Of a stretch of DNA of 64,000 nt, positions 7,783-16,511 are shown piece after piece. Where the stretch lies: NCBI GenBank assembly GCA_963667595.2, contig CAXXWD010000008.1:116873-180872 (forward strand), read 5' to 3'. Every line of letters begins with the position of its first letter. The first letter of the stretch is position 1. The notes under the pieces are model-generated. The model made no database searches and had not been told where the DNA came from. It saw nothing but the letters and a program-made list of their open reading frames with translations. The stretch is from JAHJQZ01 sp963667595. Its GTDB lineage: Bacteria > Pseudomonadota > Alphaproteobacteria > Rhizobiales > Devosiaceae. A program made the position numbers and the translations under genes.

Positions 7783-9651
7783 ATGGACGTCGAAACCTCA
7801 AAATCCCCCCACCCCGTCAATGCTCCTCCGGCCCCAAAGTCGGAGATTCTTGAAATATGCGCCGCGTTCGACAATGACCGGCATCGCATGATGGATATCC
7901 TGCATGAAGTGCAGGACCGCTATCGCTGGATCTCGCCAGAAACCATGGAGGTCATCGCCGAGGCGACCGACCTTTCCAGGATTCAGGTCGAGGGCGTGGC
8001 GAGCTTCTACACCTTCTTTTCGCTAACCCCGAAAGGCAAGGTAACGATCCGTTTGTGCAATGACATCATCGATCGCTTCTCGGGCCTCGACGATGTCGTC
8101 AGGGTTTTCGAGACCGTACTCGGCATCAAGGTCGGTGAGACCTCCGAGGACGGTGCCTTTTCGCTCGAAGTAACGCCCTGCATCGGCATGTGCGATCAGG
8201 CCCCGGCCGCGATGATCAACGATGTCGTGGTCACCAAACTGACCCGCGACAAGGCACGCGAGATCGCAACCGCCCTCAAAAACGGTGACAATCCGGAAAA
8301 GATCGCGGTTCCCGGCTTCACGCCGTCTTCGCCGCACGAGCGCGCAACCCGCATGGTGGACAACAACATCCGTCATGCCGGTGAATCCCTGCTCGGCCCG
8401 GTGCCGCTGGATGCCGGCCTGAACAAGGCCGTCTCCATGACGCCGACCCAGATCATAACGACCGTCGAAGAGAGCGGATTGCGGGGTTGCGGCGGCGCCG
8501 GTTTCGTTACCGGACGCAAATGGCGTTTCGCCTCTGGCGGCGAAGCGGAACGGCGTTTCATCATCTGCAACGCCGACGAGGGCGAACCCGGTACGTTCAA
8601 GGATCGTGTCCTTCTGACCGAACGCCCGCACCTGCTCATCGAGGGTATGACCATTGCCGCCCGCGCCGTCGGCGCCAGGGAAGGCATCATTTACCTGAGA
8701 GGCGAATACGCCTACCTCAAATCACTCATAGAGGAAGTGCTCGAACAGCGCCGCGCCAACGGCCTGCTCGGCAAGGGTATCCTCGGGGTCAGGAACTTCA
8801 ACTTCGACATCCGCATCCAGATGGGCGCCGGCGCCTATGTGTGCGGCGAAGAAGGCGCGCTCATCAGCTCCTGCGAAGGCCTGCCGGGCGAACCCAAGAC
8901 CCGTCCGCCCTTCCCGGTGACCAGCGGTTTTCTGGGCTATCCCACCGTGGTCAACAATGTCGAAACCTTCTGCCACGCGGCGCGCATTCTCGATAAGGGC
9001 GCCAAATGGTTCTTCGACATGGGCACGGAATCGAGCCACGGCACCAAGCTGTTCTCCGTTTCCGGCGATTGCCTCAATCCGGGCATCTACGAACTGTCCT
9101 ACGGCCACACCATCTGGGAACTCCTCAGAATGGTCGGCGCCGAAGACGCGGCGGCCGTCCAGGTCGGCGGTCCGAGCGGCACCATGATCGGTCGCGACAG
9201 CTTCGACAGGAAACTGGCCTTCGACGATCTGGCCACGGGCGGCGCCATCATCATTTTCAACGGCACCCGCAACATCCTCGAAATCGTCGAATACTACATG
9301 TCGTTCTTCGTGCACGAGAGCTGCGGCTACTGCACGCCCTGCCGGGTCGGCAACGTCTTCTTGCAGAAGGCGGTCGCCAAGTTCCGCAAGGGCCTCGCCA
9401 ATCCCGAAGACATTCAATATCTCAGGGAACTGGCGTCGACGATCATCGAGACCTCCCGCTGCGGTCTCGGCGTGACGGCACCGAACCCGGTGCTGACCAC
9501 CCTCAAGAGCTTCCCGCTCATCTATTCCACCATGACCAAGCCGAACAAGGACGGGATCAGGGATTCCTTCGACATCCAGTCGGCCATCGACGACGCGCGC
9601 AAGATCGCCAAGCGTCGGTCCTACATCTATGACAAGGACTTCAGCCAATGA
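7783..9651 (+). CDS. hoxF: HoxF, diaphorase subunit (NuoE+NuoF fusion) of NAD-reducing [NiFe]-hydrogenase
   Basis: This 622-residue subunit holds the NAD(H)/FMN site of the bidirectional hydrogenase. Residues 20-165 form a NuoE-like domain with C92, C133 and C137; position 97, normally the second cysteine of the C-x4-C pair, is Asp. The NuoF-like part has the NAD/FMN loop GCGGAGFVTGRKW (235-247), CNADEGEPGTF (262-272), and the [4Fe-4S] ligands C514, C517 and C520 in CGYCTPC plus C560 in RCGLG. The ATG at 7783 gives a natural N-terminus; GGAG lies 13 nt upstream. It opens an operon running uninterrupted to hypF, and its stop overlaps the hoxU start (ATGA). Expected reaction: NAD+ reduction with electrons from HoxYH, or the reverse. 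Confidence 0.95.
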   Translation: MDVETSKSPHPVNAPPAPKSEILEICAAFDNDRHRMMDILHEVQDRYRWISPETMEVIAEATDLSRIQVEGVASFYTFFSLTPKGKVTIRLCNDIIDRFSGLDDVVRVFETVLGIKVGETSEDGAFSLEVTPCIGMCDQAPAAMINDVVVTKLTRDKAREIATALKNGDNPEKIAVPGFTPSSPHERATRMVDNNIRHAGESLLGPVPLDAGLNKAVSMTPTQIITTVEESGLRGCGGAGFVTGRKWRFASGGEAERRFIICNADEGEPGTFKDRVLLTERPHLLIEGMTIAARAVGAREGIIYLRGEYAYLKSLIEEVLEQRRANGLLGKGILGVRNFNFDIRIQMGAGAYVCGEEGALISSCEGLPGEPKTRPPFPVTSGFLGYPTVVNNVETFCHAARILDKGAKWFFDMGTESSHGTKLFSVSGDCLNPGIYELSYGHTIWELLRMVGAEDAAAVQVGGPSGTMIGRDSFDRKLAFDDLATGGAIIIFNGTRNILEIVEYYMSFFVHESCGYCTPCRVGNVFLQKAVAKFRKGLANPEDIQYLRELASTIIETSRCGLGVTAPNPVLTTLKSFPLIYSTMTKPNKDGIRDSFDIQSAIDDARKIAKRRSYIYDKDFSQ

Positions 9652-10394
9652 GCGAGATCAGCGATAGCGGTACCCGCAGAGACCAATCATTCATCTTCAC
9701 CATCGACGGCATCGAGGTGAAGGCGCAGCCGGGTCAGACCATCATGGAAGCGGCGGACGATGCCGGGATCTACATCCCGCGTCTGTGCGACCACGAAGGT
9801 CTTCGCCATCAGGGCTCCTGCCGCGTGTGCACGGTCAAGGTCGGCGGACGGTCCGTCGCGGCCTGCACCCAGCCGGCATCGCCCGGCCAGAACGTCGAGG
9901 CGGACACGCCCCACCTGACCCAGTTGAGGCGCACCCTGGTCGAGATGCTGTTCCATGAAGGCAATCACTTCTGCCCGGGCTGCGAAGCCAGCGGCAATTG
10001 CGAATTGCAGGCTATGGCCTACCGGCTCGACATGACGCAACCGACCAAGTTCCCCTACCTCCAGCCGAACCGCAATCTCGACGCAACCCACCCGGACATC
10101 GCGCTCGACACCAACCGCTGCATTTCCTGCGGGCGGTGCATCCGCGCCTCCATGGACGTGGATGGCAAGGGTATCTTCGGTTATGTCGGCCGCGGCATCA
10201 ATCGCCGCGTTTCGGTCAATGGCAGCGATCTGGCCCATACCGACGCCGCCATCTCCGACCATGCCGTCTCGGAAGAGGTCTGCCCGGTCGGTTGCATCAT
10301 CCGCAAGCGCGTGGGCTTCTCGGTCCCCATCGGCGAACGCGAGTTCGACAAGGGTCTGATCGGGCACGAAATTGAGGAGAGGCGCAATGCCTGA
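9648..10394 (+). CDS. hoxU: HoxU, iron-sulfur diaphorase subunit of NAD-reducing hydrogenase
   Basis: This 248-residue NuoG N-terminus-like protein carries electrons between the HoxF flavin and HoxY. The plant-type [2Fe-2S] ligands are C47, C58, C61 and C73. The NuoG-type His/Cys site includes the HxCPGC segment (H107, C109, C112) and C118. A further [4Fe-4S] site uses C158, C161 and C164 with C212 or C216; the fourth cysteine of the usual CxxCxxCxxxC run is replaced. Its start overlaps the hoxF stop by 4 bp and its stop overlaps the hoxY start by 8 bp. The length and single remaining ferredoxin-type motif match HoxU rather than a full NuoG. Confidence 0.94.
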   Translation: MSEISDSGTRRDQSFIFTIDGIEVKAQPGQTIMEAADDAGIYIPRLCDHEGLRHQGSCRVCTVKVGGRSVAACTQPASPGQNVEADTPHLTQLRRTLVEMLFHEGNHFCPGCEASGNCELQAMAYRLDMTQPTKFPYLQPNRNLDATHPDIALDTNRCISCGRCIRASMDVDGKGIFGYVGRGINRRVSVNGSDLAHTDAAISDHAVSEEVCPVGCIIRKRVGFSVPIGEREFDKGLIGHEIEERRNA

Positions 10395-10956
10395 GTTGAG
10401 AAAGGCGCGTGTCGCCACCGCTTCGCTGGCCGGCTGTTTCGGCTGCCACATGGCCCTGCTGGACATCGACGAACGCCTGATCGGGTTGATGCAGCTCGTC
10501 GAATTCGACAAGTCGCCGGTCAACGACATCAAGACCTTCACCCAGCGCTGTGACATCGGCATCATCGAAGGCGGCTGCGCCAACGAGGAAAACGTACACA
10601 CGCTGCAGGAGTTCCGGCGCAATTGCGACGTGCTCATTGCCCTTGGGCAATGCGCCATCATGGGCGGCCTGCCGGCCATGCGCAACGCGGTGATGCATTC
10701 CGAAAATCCGTTGTACGAATGCCTTGAAGAAGCCTATCTGACTGGCAAGTACATCCGCAACGACACGCATCAGATCCCCAATGATCCCGCGCTGCCGCTG
10801 GTGCTCGACCAGGTCTACCCGTGCTCGGAAGTGGTCAAGATCGACTACAACATTCCGGGATGCGGGCCGAGTGGCGACATCATCTACAACACGCTTGCCG
10901 CCCTTCTGACCGGCAAGTTCCGCGGCTTCGAACGCGAACTGATCAAGTTCGACTAG
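10387..10956 (+). CDS. hoxY: HoxY, small subunit of NAD-reducing [NiFe]-hydrogenase
   Basis: This 189-residue small subunit carries the proximal iron-sulfur cluster next to the NiFe site. Cysteines expected as ligands are C17 and C20 in AGCFGC, C64 in EGGC and C159 in PGCGPSG. There is no twin-arginine leader, so the enzyme is cytoplasmic, consistent with a group 3 hydrogenase. I place the start at the ATG at 10387 (MPELRKARV), preceded by GAGGAG, rather than at a longer in-frame reading. It overlaps hoxU by 8 bp and is followed 11 bp later by hoxH. Confidence 0.95.
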   Translation: MPELRKARVATASLAGCFGCHMALLDIDERLIGLMQLVEFDKSPVNDIKTFTQRCDIGIIEGGCANEENVHTLQEFRRNCDVLIALGQCAIMGGLPAMRNAVMHSENPLYECLEEAYLTGKYIRNDTHQIPNDPALPLVLDQVYPCSEVVKIDYNIPGCGPSGDIIYNTLAALLTGKFRGFERELIKFD

Positions 10957-10967
10957 GATTTTTGAAA

Positions 10968-12407
10968 ATGGCCGAACCTAGAATGATCGAAATTTCACCG
11001 GTGACCCGTGTCGAAGGACACGGCAAGGTCACCATTCACATGAACGCGAAGAACGAGGTCGAAGAGGCCCGGCTTCACATCGTCGAGTTCCGCGGTTTTG
11101 AACGCTTCATCCGCGGCCGTCTGATGTGGGAAGTGCCGGTGATCGTGCAGCGCCTGTGCGGCATCTGCCCGGTGAGCCATCACCTCGCCGCCGCCAAGGC
11201 GATGGACATGATCGCGGGCGTGGACGTGCTGCCGCCGACCGCCGAAAAGATGCGTCGCCTGATGCATTACGGCCAGGTCATGCAGTCCCATGTGCTGCAC
11301 TTCTTCCATCTGGCCGCGCCGGACCTTCTGTTCGGTTTCGACGCCCCTGCCCCCAAGCGCAACGTCTTCGAGATCTTGAAGGAGAATCCCGAACTCGGCA
11401 AACGCGCCGTGCTGATGCGCAAATACGGTCAGGAGATCATCGCCGCGACCGCTGGCAAGAAGGTGCACGGCACGGGCGCCATCCCGGGCGGCATCAACCG
11501 CAACCTTTCCATCGAAAAGCGTGACGAGTTCTTGAAGGACATCGACACGATGACCGAATGGGTCAAGGACGCGGTGGCGCTGGCCAAGGACTACACGCTG
11601 ACGCATATGGACCTGGTGAACAATTTCGGGACCTTCCCGTCCAATCACCTGTCCATCATCCGCGGCGATGGCGCGCTCGATCTCTATCACGGCGACCTTC
11701 GCCTGCGCGGCACCGACGGCAACCCGCTGTTCGATCACTACGATTATTCCAAATATTACGAAGTGATCACCGAAGAGGTGCGGTCCTGGTCCTATATGAA
11801 GTTCCCCTACTACAACGAACTGGGACCGGAAGCCGGCTGGTATCGTGTCGGGCCGCTGGCGCGGCTCAACAACGCCGATTTCATCGACACGCCGCTCGCC
11901 AATGCCGAACTCAAGGAATTGAAAGCGGTCACCAACGGTGCGCCGCTGTTCGCCACGCTCGGTAATCACTGGGCCCGCATGATCGAGGTTCTGCACTGCG
12001 TCGAAAAGATCAAGGAACTGCTCCTCGATCCCGACCTGCAGGGCACGGACCTGGTGGCCAAGGGCGACCGTCGCGAAGAAGGCGTCGGCGTCATCGAAGC
12101 TCCGCGCGGTACGCTCATCCACCACTACAAGGTGGACGAGGACGATCAGGTCACCTATTGCAACCTGATCGTGTCGACCACGCACAACAACGAAGGCATG
12201 AACCAGGCGGTCAAGGACGTGGCGATCAAGCATCTCGGCGGCCAGGAAAAGATCACCGAGGGCATGCTCAACCACATCGAAGTGGCGATCCGTGCCTACG
12301 ACCCCTGCTTGAGCTGCGCCACCCATGCGCTCGGGCAGATGCCGCTCGAAGTCGAGATCTTCGACGCCGAGGGCAACGTGATCGACAAGCGCGAGACGGG
12401 AGCCTGA
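10968..12407 (+). CDS. hoxH: HoxH, NiFe catalytic large subunit of NAD-reducing hydrogenase
   Basis: This 479-residue precursor is the H2-activating subunit. N-terminal motif RLCGICPVSHH supplies C64 and C67; the C-terminal DPCLSCATH supplies C447 and C450. RVEGHG near residue 14 is the conserved N-terminal large-subunit motif. The 26 residues after H453 form a C-terminal extension that a dedicated protease removes after nickel insertion, and hoxW for that step follows directly. I chose the ATG at 10968, with AGGA upstream, over the longer reading starting inside hoxY. The motifs match group 3 (cofactor-coupled bidirectional) enzymes. Its stop overlaps the hoxW start (TGATG). Confidence 0.96.
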   Translation: MAEPRMIEISPVTRVEGHGKVTIHMNAKNEVEEARLHIVEFRGFERFIRGRLMWEVPVIVQRLCGICPVSHHLAAAKAMDMIAGVDVLPPTAEKMRRLMHYGQVMQSHVLHFFHLAAPDLLFGFDAPAPKRNVFEILKENPELGKRAVLMRKYGQEIIAATAGKKVHGTGAIPGGINRNLSIEKRDEFLKDIDTMTEWVKDAVALAKDYTLTHMDLVNNFGTFPSNHLSIIRGDGALDLYHGDLRLRGTDGNPLFDHYDYSKYYEVITEEVRSWSYMKFPYYNELGPEAGWYRVGPLARLNNADFIDTPLANAELKELKAVTNGAPLFATLGNHWARMIEVLHCVEKIKELLLDPDLQGTDLVAKGDRREEGVGVIEAPRGTLIHHYKVDEDDQVTYCNLIVSTTHNNEGMNQAVKDVAIKHLGGQEKITEGMLNHIEVAIRAYDPCLSCATHALGQMPLEVEIFDAEGNVIDKRETGA

Positions 12408-12871
12408 TGACTGCATTGCTCATCGGATTCGGAAACCAGGGCCGCGGTGACGACGGCCTTGGTCCCGTTTTTGCCGAACGAATCGAAAAACGCGCGCCGG
12501 CGGATCTCGAGATCGACATCGACTACCAGTTGACCGTCGATCACGCGCTCGCCGTCGCTGAGGCCGATCTGGTGGTGTTCGCCGATGCCATGATCGGTGC
12601 CGAAGGCGATTTCACCTTCACCCCCATCGGGGCGGAAGGCGCCACCGTCATGGGCAGTCACGAGCTGACCCCCGAGGCGGTGATGACGCTGGCCAAGACG
12701 CTTTACGGTCATGAGCCGCCCGCCTATGTGCTCGGCATTTCCGGCTGGGATTACGGCGAGGTCAAGGAAGGCCTGAGCGCGGAAGCAAAGGCCCATCTCG
12801 ACGCTGCCGAAGCCTTCTTTATCGACTGGTACGCCAAAGCGGCGAACCGGGAGTCATTTGCCGATGCATGA
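12407..12871 (+). CDS. hoxW: HoxW-type hydrogenase maturation protease
   Basis: This 154-residue endopeptidase should clip the HoxH C-terminal tail once nickel is in place. Family features are the N-terminal GFGNQGRGDDGLGP (G-x-GN-x4-DDG), an aspartate in FADAM and a histidine in GSHELTP, the residues that contact nickel in HybD-type proteases. The start overlaps the hoxH stop by one base (TGATG), implying coupled translation of enzyme and processing protease. The end overlaps hypA by 8 bp. HoxW is the best name from context; the sequence alone says only 'HyaD/HycI family'. Confidence 0.9.
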   Translation: MTALLIGFGNQGRGDDGLGPVFAERIEKRAPADLEIDIDYQLTVDHALAVAEADLVVFADAMIGAEGDFTFTPIGAEGATVMGSHELTPEAVMTLAKTLYGHEPPAYVLGISGWDYGEVKEGLSAEAKAHLDAAEAFFIDWYAKAANRESFADA

Positions 12872-13205
12872 AATGAGCCTGTGCGAAAGCTTGCTCGACA
12901 TCCTCAAAACAGAAGCCGAAACGGCGCATTTCACCTCAGTCAAGCGGATCACGCTGGAAATCGGGCCGCTGTCGACGGTGGAGCCGGAGGCCATGCGCTT
13001 CGGCTTCGATGTTGTGATGAAGGGCACCTTGGCTGATGGGGCAAAGCTCGATATCGTCACCGAGCCCGCAGAGGCGCGCTGCCTTAACTGCTTCGAGCTC
13101 GTCACTGTTTCAGACCGGTTGTCTCCCTGTCCCAAATGTGGGAGCACCGATCTGCAGATTTCGGGCGGCGACGCCCTGCGTATCAAGGAACTGGAGGTGC
13201 AATGA
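12864..13205 (+). CDS. hypA: HypA, nickel insertion chaperone
   Basis: This 113-residue protein delivers nickel together with HypB. The start at 12864 gives the invariant MHEMSL N-terminus, whose His2 binds nickel in characterised HypA proteins; an earlier in-frame ATG at 12858 would bury it. Two CxxC pairs, CLNC and CPKC, form the structural zinc site. It overlaps hoxW by 8 bp and its stop overlaps the first possible hypB ATG. Confidence 0.95.
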   Translation: MHEMSLCESLLDILKTEAETAHFTSVKRITLEIGPLSTVEPEAMRFGFDVVMKGTLADGAKLDIVTEPAEARCLNCFELVTVSDRLSPCPKCGSTDLQISGGDALRIKELEVQ

Positions 13206-14038
13206 TGTGTGCGACATGCGGCTGCGGCCATGACGATGTGACGATCGAGGGTCACGGACACGATCATCACCACCATGGTCATGATCACCCTCATGATCAT
13301 GACCACCATCACGATCATGACCACGCCCACGAACACGATCACGATCCGCAAAGCCGGGTCGTGGCGGTCGAGCGCGACTTGCTCGAAAAGAACAATGCCC
13401 TGGCGGCCGGCAATCGCGCCTATTTCGGCGATCGCGGCATCCTGGCGCTGAACCTTGTCTCCAGTCCCGGTTCGGGCAAGACCGAGCTTTTGGTCAAGAC
13501 CATCGAAAAGCTCGCCGGCAAGCTCAAGCCCTACGTGGTCGAAGGCGACCAACAGACCACCAATGACGCGGAGCGCATCCGCGCCACCAGCGCCGAGGCC
13601 ATCCAGATCAACACCGGCAAGGGCTGCCATCTCGACGCCCATATGGTCGGACACGCCGTCGATCATCTGGCGCCGTCCGAAGGTTCTGTCGTTTTCATCG
13701 AGAATGTCGGTAATCTCGTCTGTCCCGCTGGCTTCGACCTTGGGGAAGCGCACAAGGTGGTCATCCTCTCGGTCACGGAAGGCGACGACAAGCCCCTGAA
13801 ATATCCGGATATTTTCGCCGCCTCCGACCTCGTTCTGATCAACAAGACCGACCTTTTGGCCTATGTCGATTTCGACATGGACAAGGCGGCGGCCAATGCA
13901 CGGCGCGTCAAGCCCGGCATCAAGGTGCTGCCGGTTTCGGCCAAGACCGGCGAAGGTCTCGACAACTGGATCGCCTGGCTGATGGGCGCACGCGCCATGG
14001 TTCTGGCCGGCCATCCGCTTGGAACCGCTGCGGAGTAG
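13205..14038 (+). CDS. hypB: HypB, nickel-binding GTPase
   Basis: This 277-residue GTPase has an N-terminal CATCGC motif, matching the high-affinity CxxCGC nickel site, followed by a His/Asp-rich stretch with over 20 histidines at about residues 12-48. Such stretches store nickel in several HypB proteins. The G domain has the P-loop SSPGSGKT, the ENVGN metal/switch segment and the NKTD base-specificity motif. Two adjacent ATGs (13202 and 13205) are possible; the second has the better 7-nt spacing from GGAGG. No dedicated nickel transporter is visible in the window, which may make the histidine-rich store useful. Confidence 0.94.
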   Translation: MCATCGCGHDDVTIEGHGHDHHHHGHDHPHDHDHHHDHDHAHEHDHDPQSRVVAVERDLLEKNNALAAGNRAYFGDRGILALNLVSSPGSGKTELLVKTIEKLAGKLKPYVVEGDQQTTNDAERIRATSAEAIQINTGKGCHLDAHMVGHAVDHLAPSEGSVVFIENVGNLVCPAGFDLGEAHKVVILSVTEGDDKPLKYPDIFAASDLVLINKTDLLAYVDFDMDKAAANARRVKPGIKVLPVSAKTGEGLDNWIAWLMGARAMVLAGHPLGTAAE

Positions 14039-14047
14039 GAGTTTCCC

Positions 14048-14305
14048 ATGTGCCTTGCCATTCCCGCCAGGATCGTTTCCGTCGATGAAACGGACGCGAC
14101 CGCCATGGTGTCGCTCGAAGGGATCAAGAAGAAGATTTCGACCGCGCTGCTCGACAATGTCGCGGTCGGCGATTTCGTCCTCGTTCATGTCGGCTACGCC
14201 CTCAACACGCTTTCCGAGGACGAGGCCCAGCGCACGCTCGACCTGATGCGCGAAGGCGGCCTGCTTGCCGACGAGATGGCCGAAATCAGCGAGGGCGCTT
14301 TATGA
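14048..14305 (+). CDS. hypC: HypC, Fe(CN)2CO delivery chaperone
   Basis: This 85-residue chaperone shows the family N-terminus MCLAIPA, where Cys2 is essential for binding HypD and the large-subunit precursor. It carries the iron with its CN and CO ligands to HoxH. AGGAG lies 6 nt before the start. Its end overlaps the hypD start by 4 bp (ATGA). Confidence 0.94.
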   Translation: MCLAIPARIVSVDETDATAMVSLEGIKKKISTALLDNVAVGDFVLVHVGYALNTLSEDEAQRTLDLMREGGLLADEMAEISEGAL

Positions 14306-15453
14306 AATATGTCGACGAGTTCCGCGACCGTTCCGTCGCCGAAAAGCTCGCCGCCCAGATTGCCCATGAAGCCGAAGGCAACCGCGACTACTATTTCATG
14401 GAGTTCTGCGGGGGCCATACCCACGCCATCTTCCGCTACGGTGTTCAGGACCTGATGCCGCCCAACGTGCATTTCGTGCACGGGCCGGGCTGTCCGGTCT
14501 GCGTGCTGCCCGTTCGGCGGCTCGACGATGCGGTGGAGCTGGCCGAGCGCTACAAGGCCATTCTGTGCTCTTACGGCGACATGATGCGCGTGCCGGGCAC
14601 CAGGCGGCGGTCCTTGATCAAGGCCAAGGCCGACGGCGCCGACGTGCGCATGGTCTATTCGACCATGGATGCGCTCAAGATCGCCCGCGAAAACCCCGAC
14701 AGGCAGGTGGTGTTCTTCGCCATCGGTTTTGAAACCACGACGCCGCCAACCGCCGTCGCCGTGTTGCAGGCCGAAGCCGAAGGGCTCAAGAACTTCTCGG
14801 TCTTCGTCAATCACGTACTGACCCCGGCCGCCATCGGCCACATTCTCGACAGCGAGGATTTTGCCCCCGGCGGGCCGGCGCGGATCGACGGTTTTCTCGG
14901 GCCGTCCCATGTCAGCGCCGTCATCGGCTCGAAACCCTATGAGGCAGCGGCTGAGAAATATCAAAAACCGGTGGTCATCGCCGGGTTCGAACCGCTCGAC
15001 GTCATGCAGTCCGTGCTGATGCTGATCCGCCAGATCAAGGACGGCCGCGTCGAGGTCGAGAACGAATATACCCGCGTCGTCACCCGCGACGGCAATCTCA
15101 AGGCGCAAGCCCTGGTCGATCGCGTATTGGAACTGCGCGAGACGTTCGAGTGGCGCGGCCTCGGTTCGGTGCCCAACAGCGCCCTGCGTCTCAGGGAAGA
15201 ATACGCCTTCTTCGACGCCGAAAAACGGTTCGAGATCAGTCCCAAGGACTCCCGCGAAACCAAGTCCTGCGAATGCCCGGCAATCCTGAGAGGAGTCAAG
15301 AAGCCGACCGAGTGCAAGCTTTTCGGCACGGTCTGCACGCCCGACAACCCGATGGGCTCGTGCATGGTCTCGTCCGAAGGCGCCTGCGCCGCCTACTGGA
15401 CCTATGGCCGCTTCCGCAAGCCGGAAGAAACCAAAAAGGTCATATCCACATGA
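14302..15453 (+). CDS. hypD: HypD, iron-sulfur scaffold for NiFe(CN)2CO assembly
   Basis: This 383-residue protein assembles the Fe(CN)2CO unit with HypC and HypE. Signatures include FCGGHTHAI near residue 36, GPGCPVCVLP near 63, and an ATP-free Rossmann-like core (FFAIGFETTTPPTA). C-terminal cysteines in CECPAILRG, PTECKLFG and NPMGSCMVSSEGACAAY hold the [4Fe-4S] cluster. It overlaps hypC and hypE by 4 bp each. Confidence 0.95.
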   Translation: MKYVDEFRDRSVAEKLAAQIAHEAEGNRDYYFMEFCGGHTHAIFRYGVQDLMPPNVHFVHGPGCPVCVLPVRRLDDAVELAERYKAILCSYGDMMRVPGTRRRSLIKAKADGADVRMVYSTMDALKIARENPDRQVVFFAIGFETTTPPTAVAVLQAEAEGLKNFSVFVNHVLTPAAIGHILDSEDFAPGGPARIDGFLGPSHVSAVIGSKPYEAAAEKYQKPVVIAGFEPLDVMQSVLMLIRQIKDGRVEVENEYTRVVTRDGNLKAQALVDRVLELRETFEWRGLGSVPNSALRLREEYAFFDAEKRFEISPKDSRETKSCECPAILRGVKKPTECKLFGTVCTPDNPMGSCMVSSEGACAAYWTYGRFRKPEETKKVIST

Positions 15454-16478
15454 CGACGGGACCTTCCCATCCGACCGGCAGCGTCGACATGACCCATGGC
15501 GGCGGCGGGCGCGCCATGGCCGAGCTGATCCACACCCTGTTCACCAAGCATTTTTCCAACCCGATCCTCGATCAGGGAAATGATGGCGCCGTCTTTTCCC
15601 TGCCGCCCGGCCGCATCGTCATGTCGACGGACAGCCACGTCATCACGCCGCTCTTCTTTCCGGGTGGCGACATTGGCGAGCTGGCGGTCAACGGCACGGT
15701 CAACGACGTCGCCATGATGGGCGCAAAACCGCTTTACCTGTCCGCAGGTTTCATCCTTGAGGAAGGGTTCCCCCTCGCCGATCTCGAAAAGATCGTCATC
15801 TCCATGGCGGCGGCGGCGAAAACGGCCGGGGTCGCCATCGTCACCGGTGACACCAAGGTCGTCGAAAAAGGCAAGGGCGACGGCATCTTCATCTCGACGA
15901 CCGGCATCGGCGTCGTGCCGAAAGGCGTCAAGACCTCCGGCGCAACCGCCCGGCCGGGACAGGCGATCCTCGTGTCCGGCACCATGGGCGATCATGGCGT
16001 TGCCATTCTTTCAAAGCGCGAAAACCTTGAGTTCGAAACCGAGATCGTTTCCGACTGCGCCGCACTTAACGGGTTGATCGCCATGATGCTGGCCGCCGTG
16101 CCGCGTATCACCACCTTGCGCGACCCGACGCGCGGCGGGCTGGCAGCAACGCTCAACGAAATCGCGTCCGCATCCAAGGTCGGGATGATGCTCGAGGAAG
16201 CGGCCATCCCGATCCGCCCGGACGTGGCTGCCGCCTGCGAGCTTCTCGGGCTCGATCCGCTTTACGTCGCCAATGAGGGCAAGCTGATCTGCATCTGCGA
16301 GGATGCCGACGCAGAAACGTTACTCGGCGTCATGCGGGCCCATCCGCTCGGCGCCAACGCCGCCCGCATCGGCACCGTTACCGAGGACGAAGCGCATCTC
16401 ATCCAGATGCGCACCGGCTTCGGCGGCACCCGCGTCGTCGACTGGATCGCCGGTGAGCAATTGCCGCGGATTTGCTAG
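15450..16478 (+). CDS. hypE: HypE, carbamoyl-dehydratase for cyanide ligand synthesis
   Basis: This 342-residue ATP-dependent enzyme of the PurM/HypE fold converts the thiocarbamate made by HypF into thiocyanate. It ends in PRIC, the invariant C-terminal cysteine that carries the carbamoyl group. N-terminal features are THGGGGRAM, GNDGAVF and the DSHVI metal/ATP residues. The start at 15450 overlaps the hypD stop (ATGA); a longer reading starting inside hypD lacks family similarity. A GNAT gene separates it from hypF. Confidence 0.95.
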   Translation: MTTGPSHPTGSVDMTHGGGGRAMAELIHTLFTKHFSNPILDQGNDGAVFSLPPGRIVMSTDSHVITPLFFPGGDIGELAVNGTVNDVAMMGAKPLYLSAGFILEEGFPLADLEKIVISMAAAAKTAGVAIVTGDTKVVEKGKGDGIFISTTGIGVVPKGVKTSGATARPGQAILVSGTMGDHGVAILSKRENLEFETEIVSDCAALNGLIAMMLAAVPRITTLRDPTRGGLAATLNEIASASKVGMMLEEAAIPIRPDVAAACELLGLDPLYVANEGKLICICEDADAETLLGVMRAHPLGANAARIGTVTEDEAHLIQMRTGFGGTRVVDWIAGEQLPRIC

Positions 16479-16511
16479 GCTGCGCCCGAAGGCAGCGGAG
16501 GAAAGACGGCC

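Noticed and set aside
12854..14188. 444-residue minus-strand frame across hypA-hypB
   Set aside because: It overlaps confidently identified hyp genes and shows no recognised domain.
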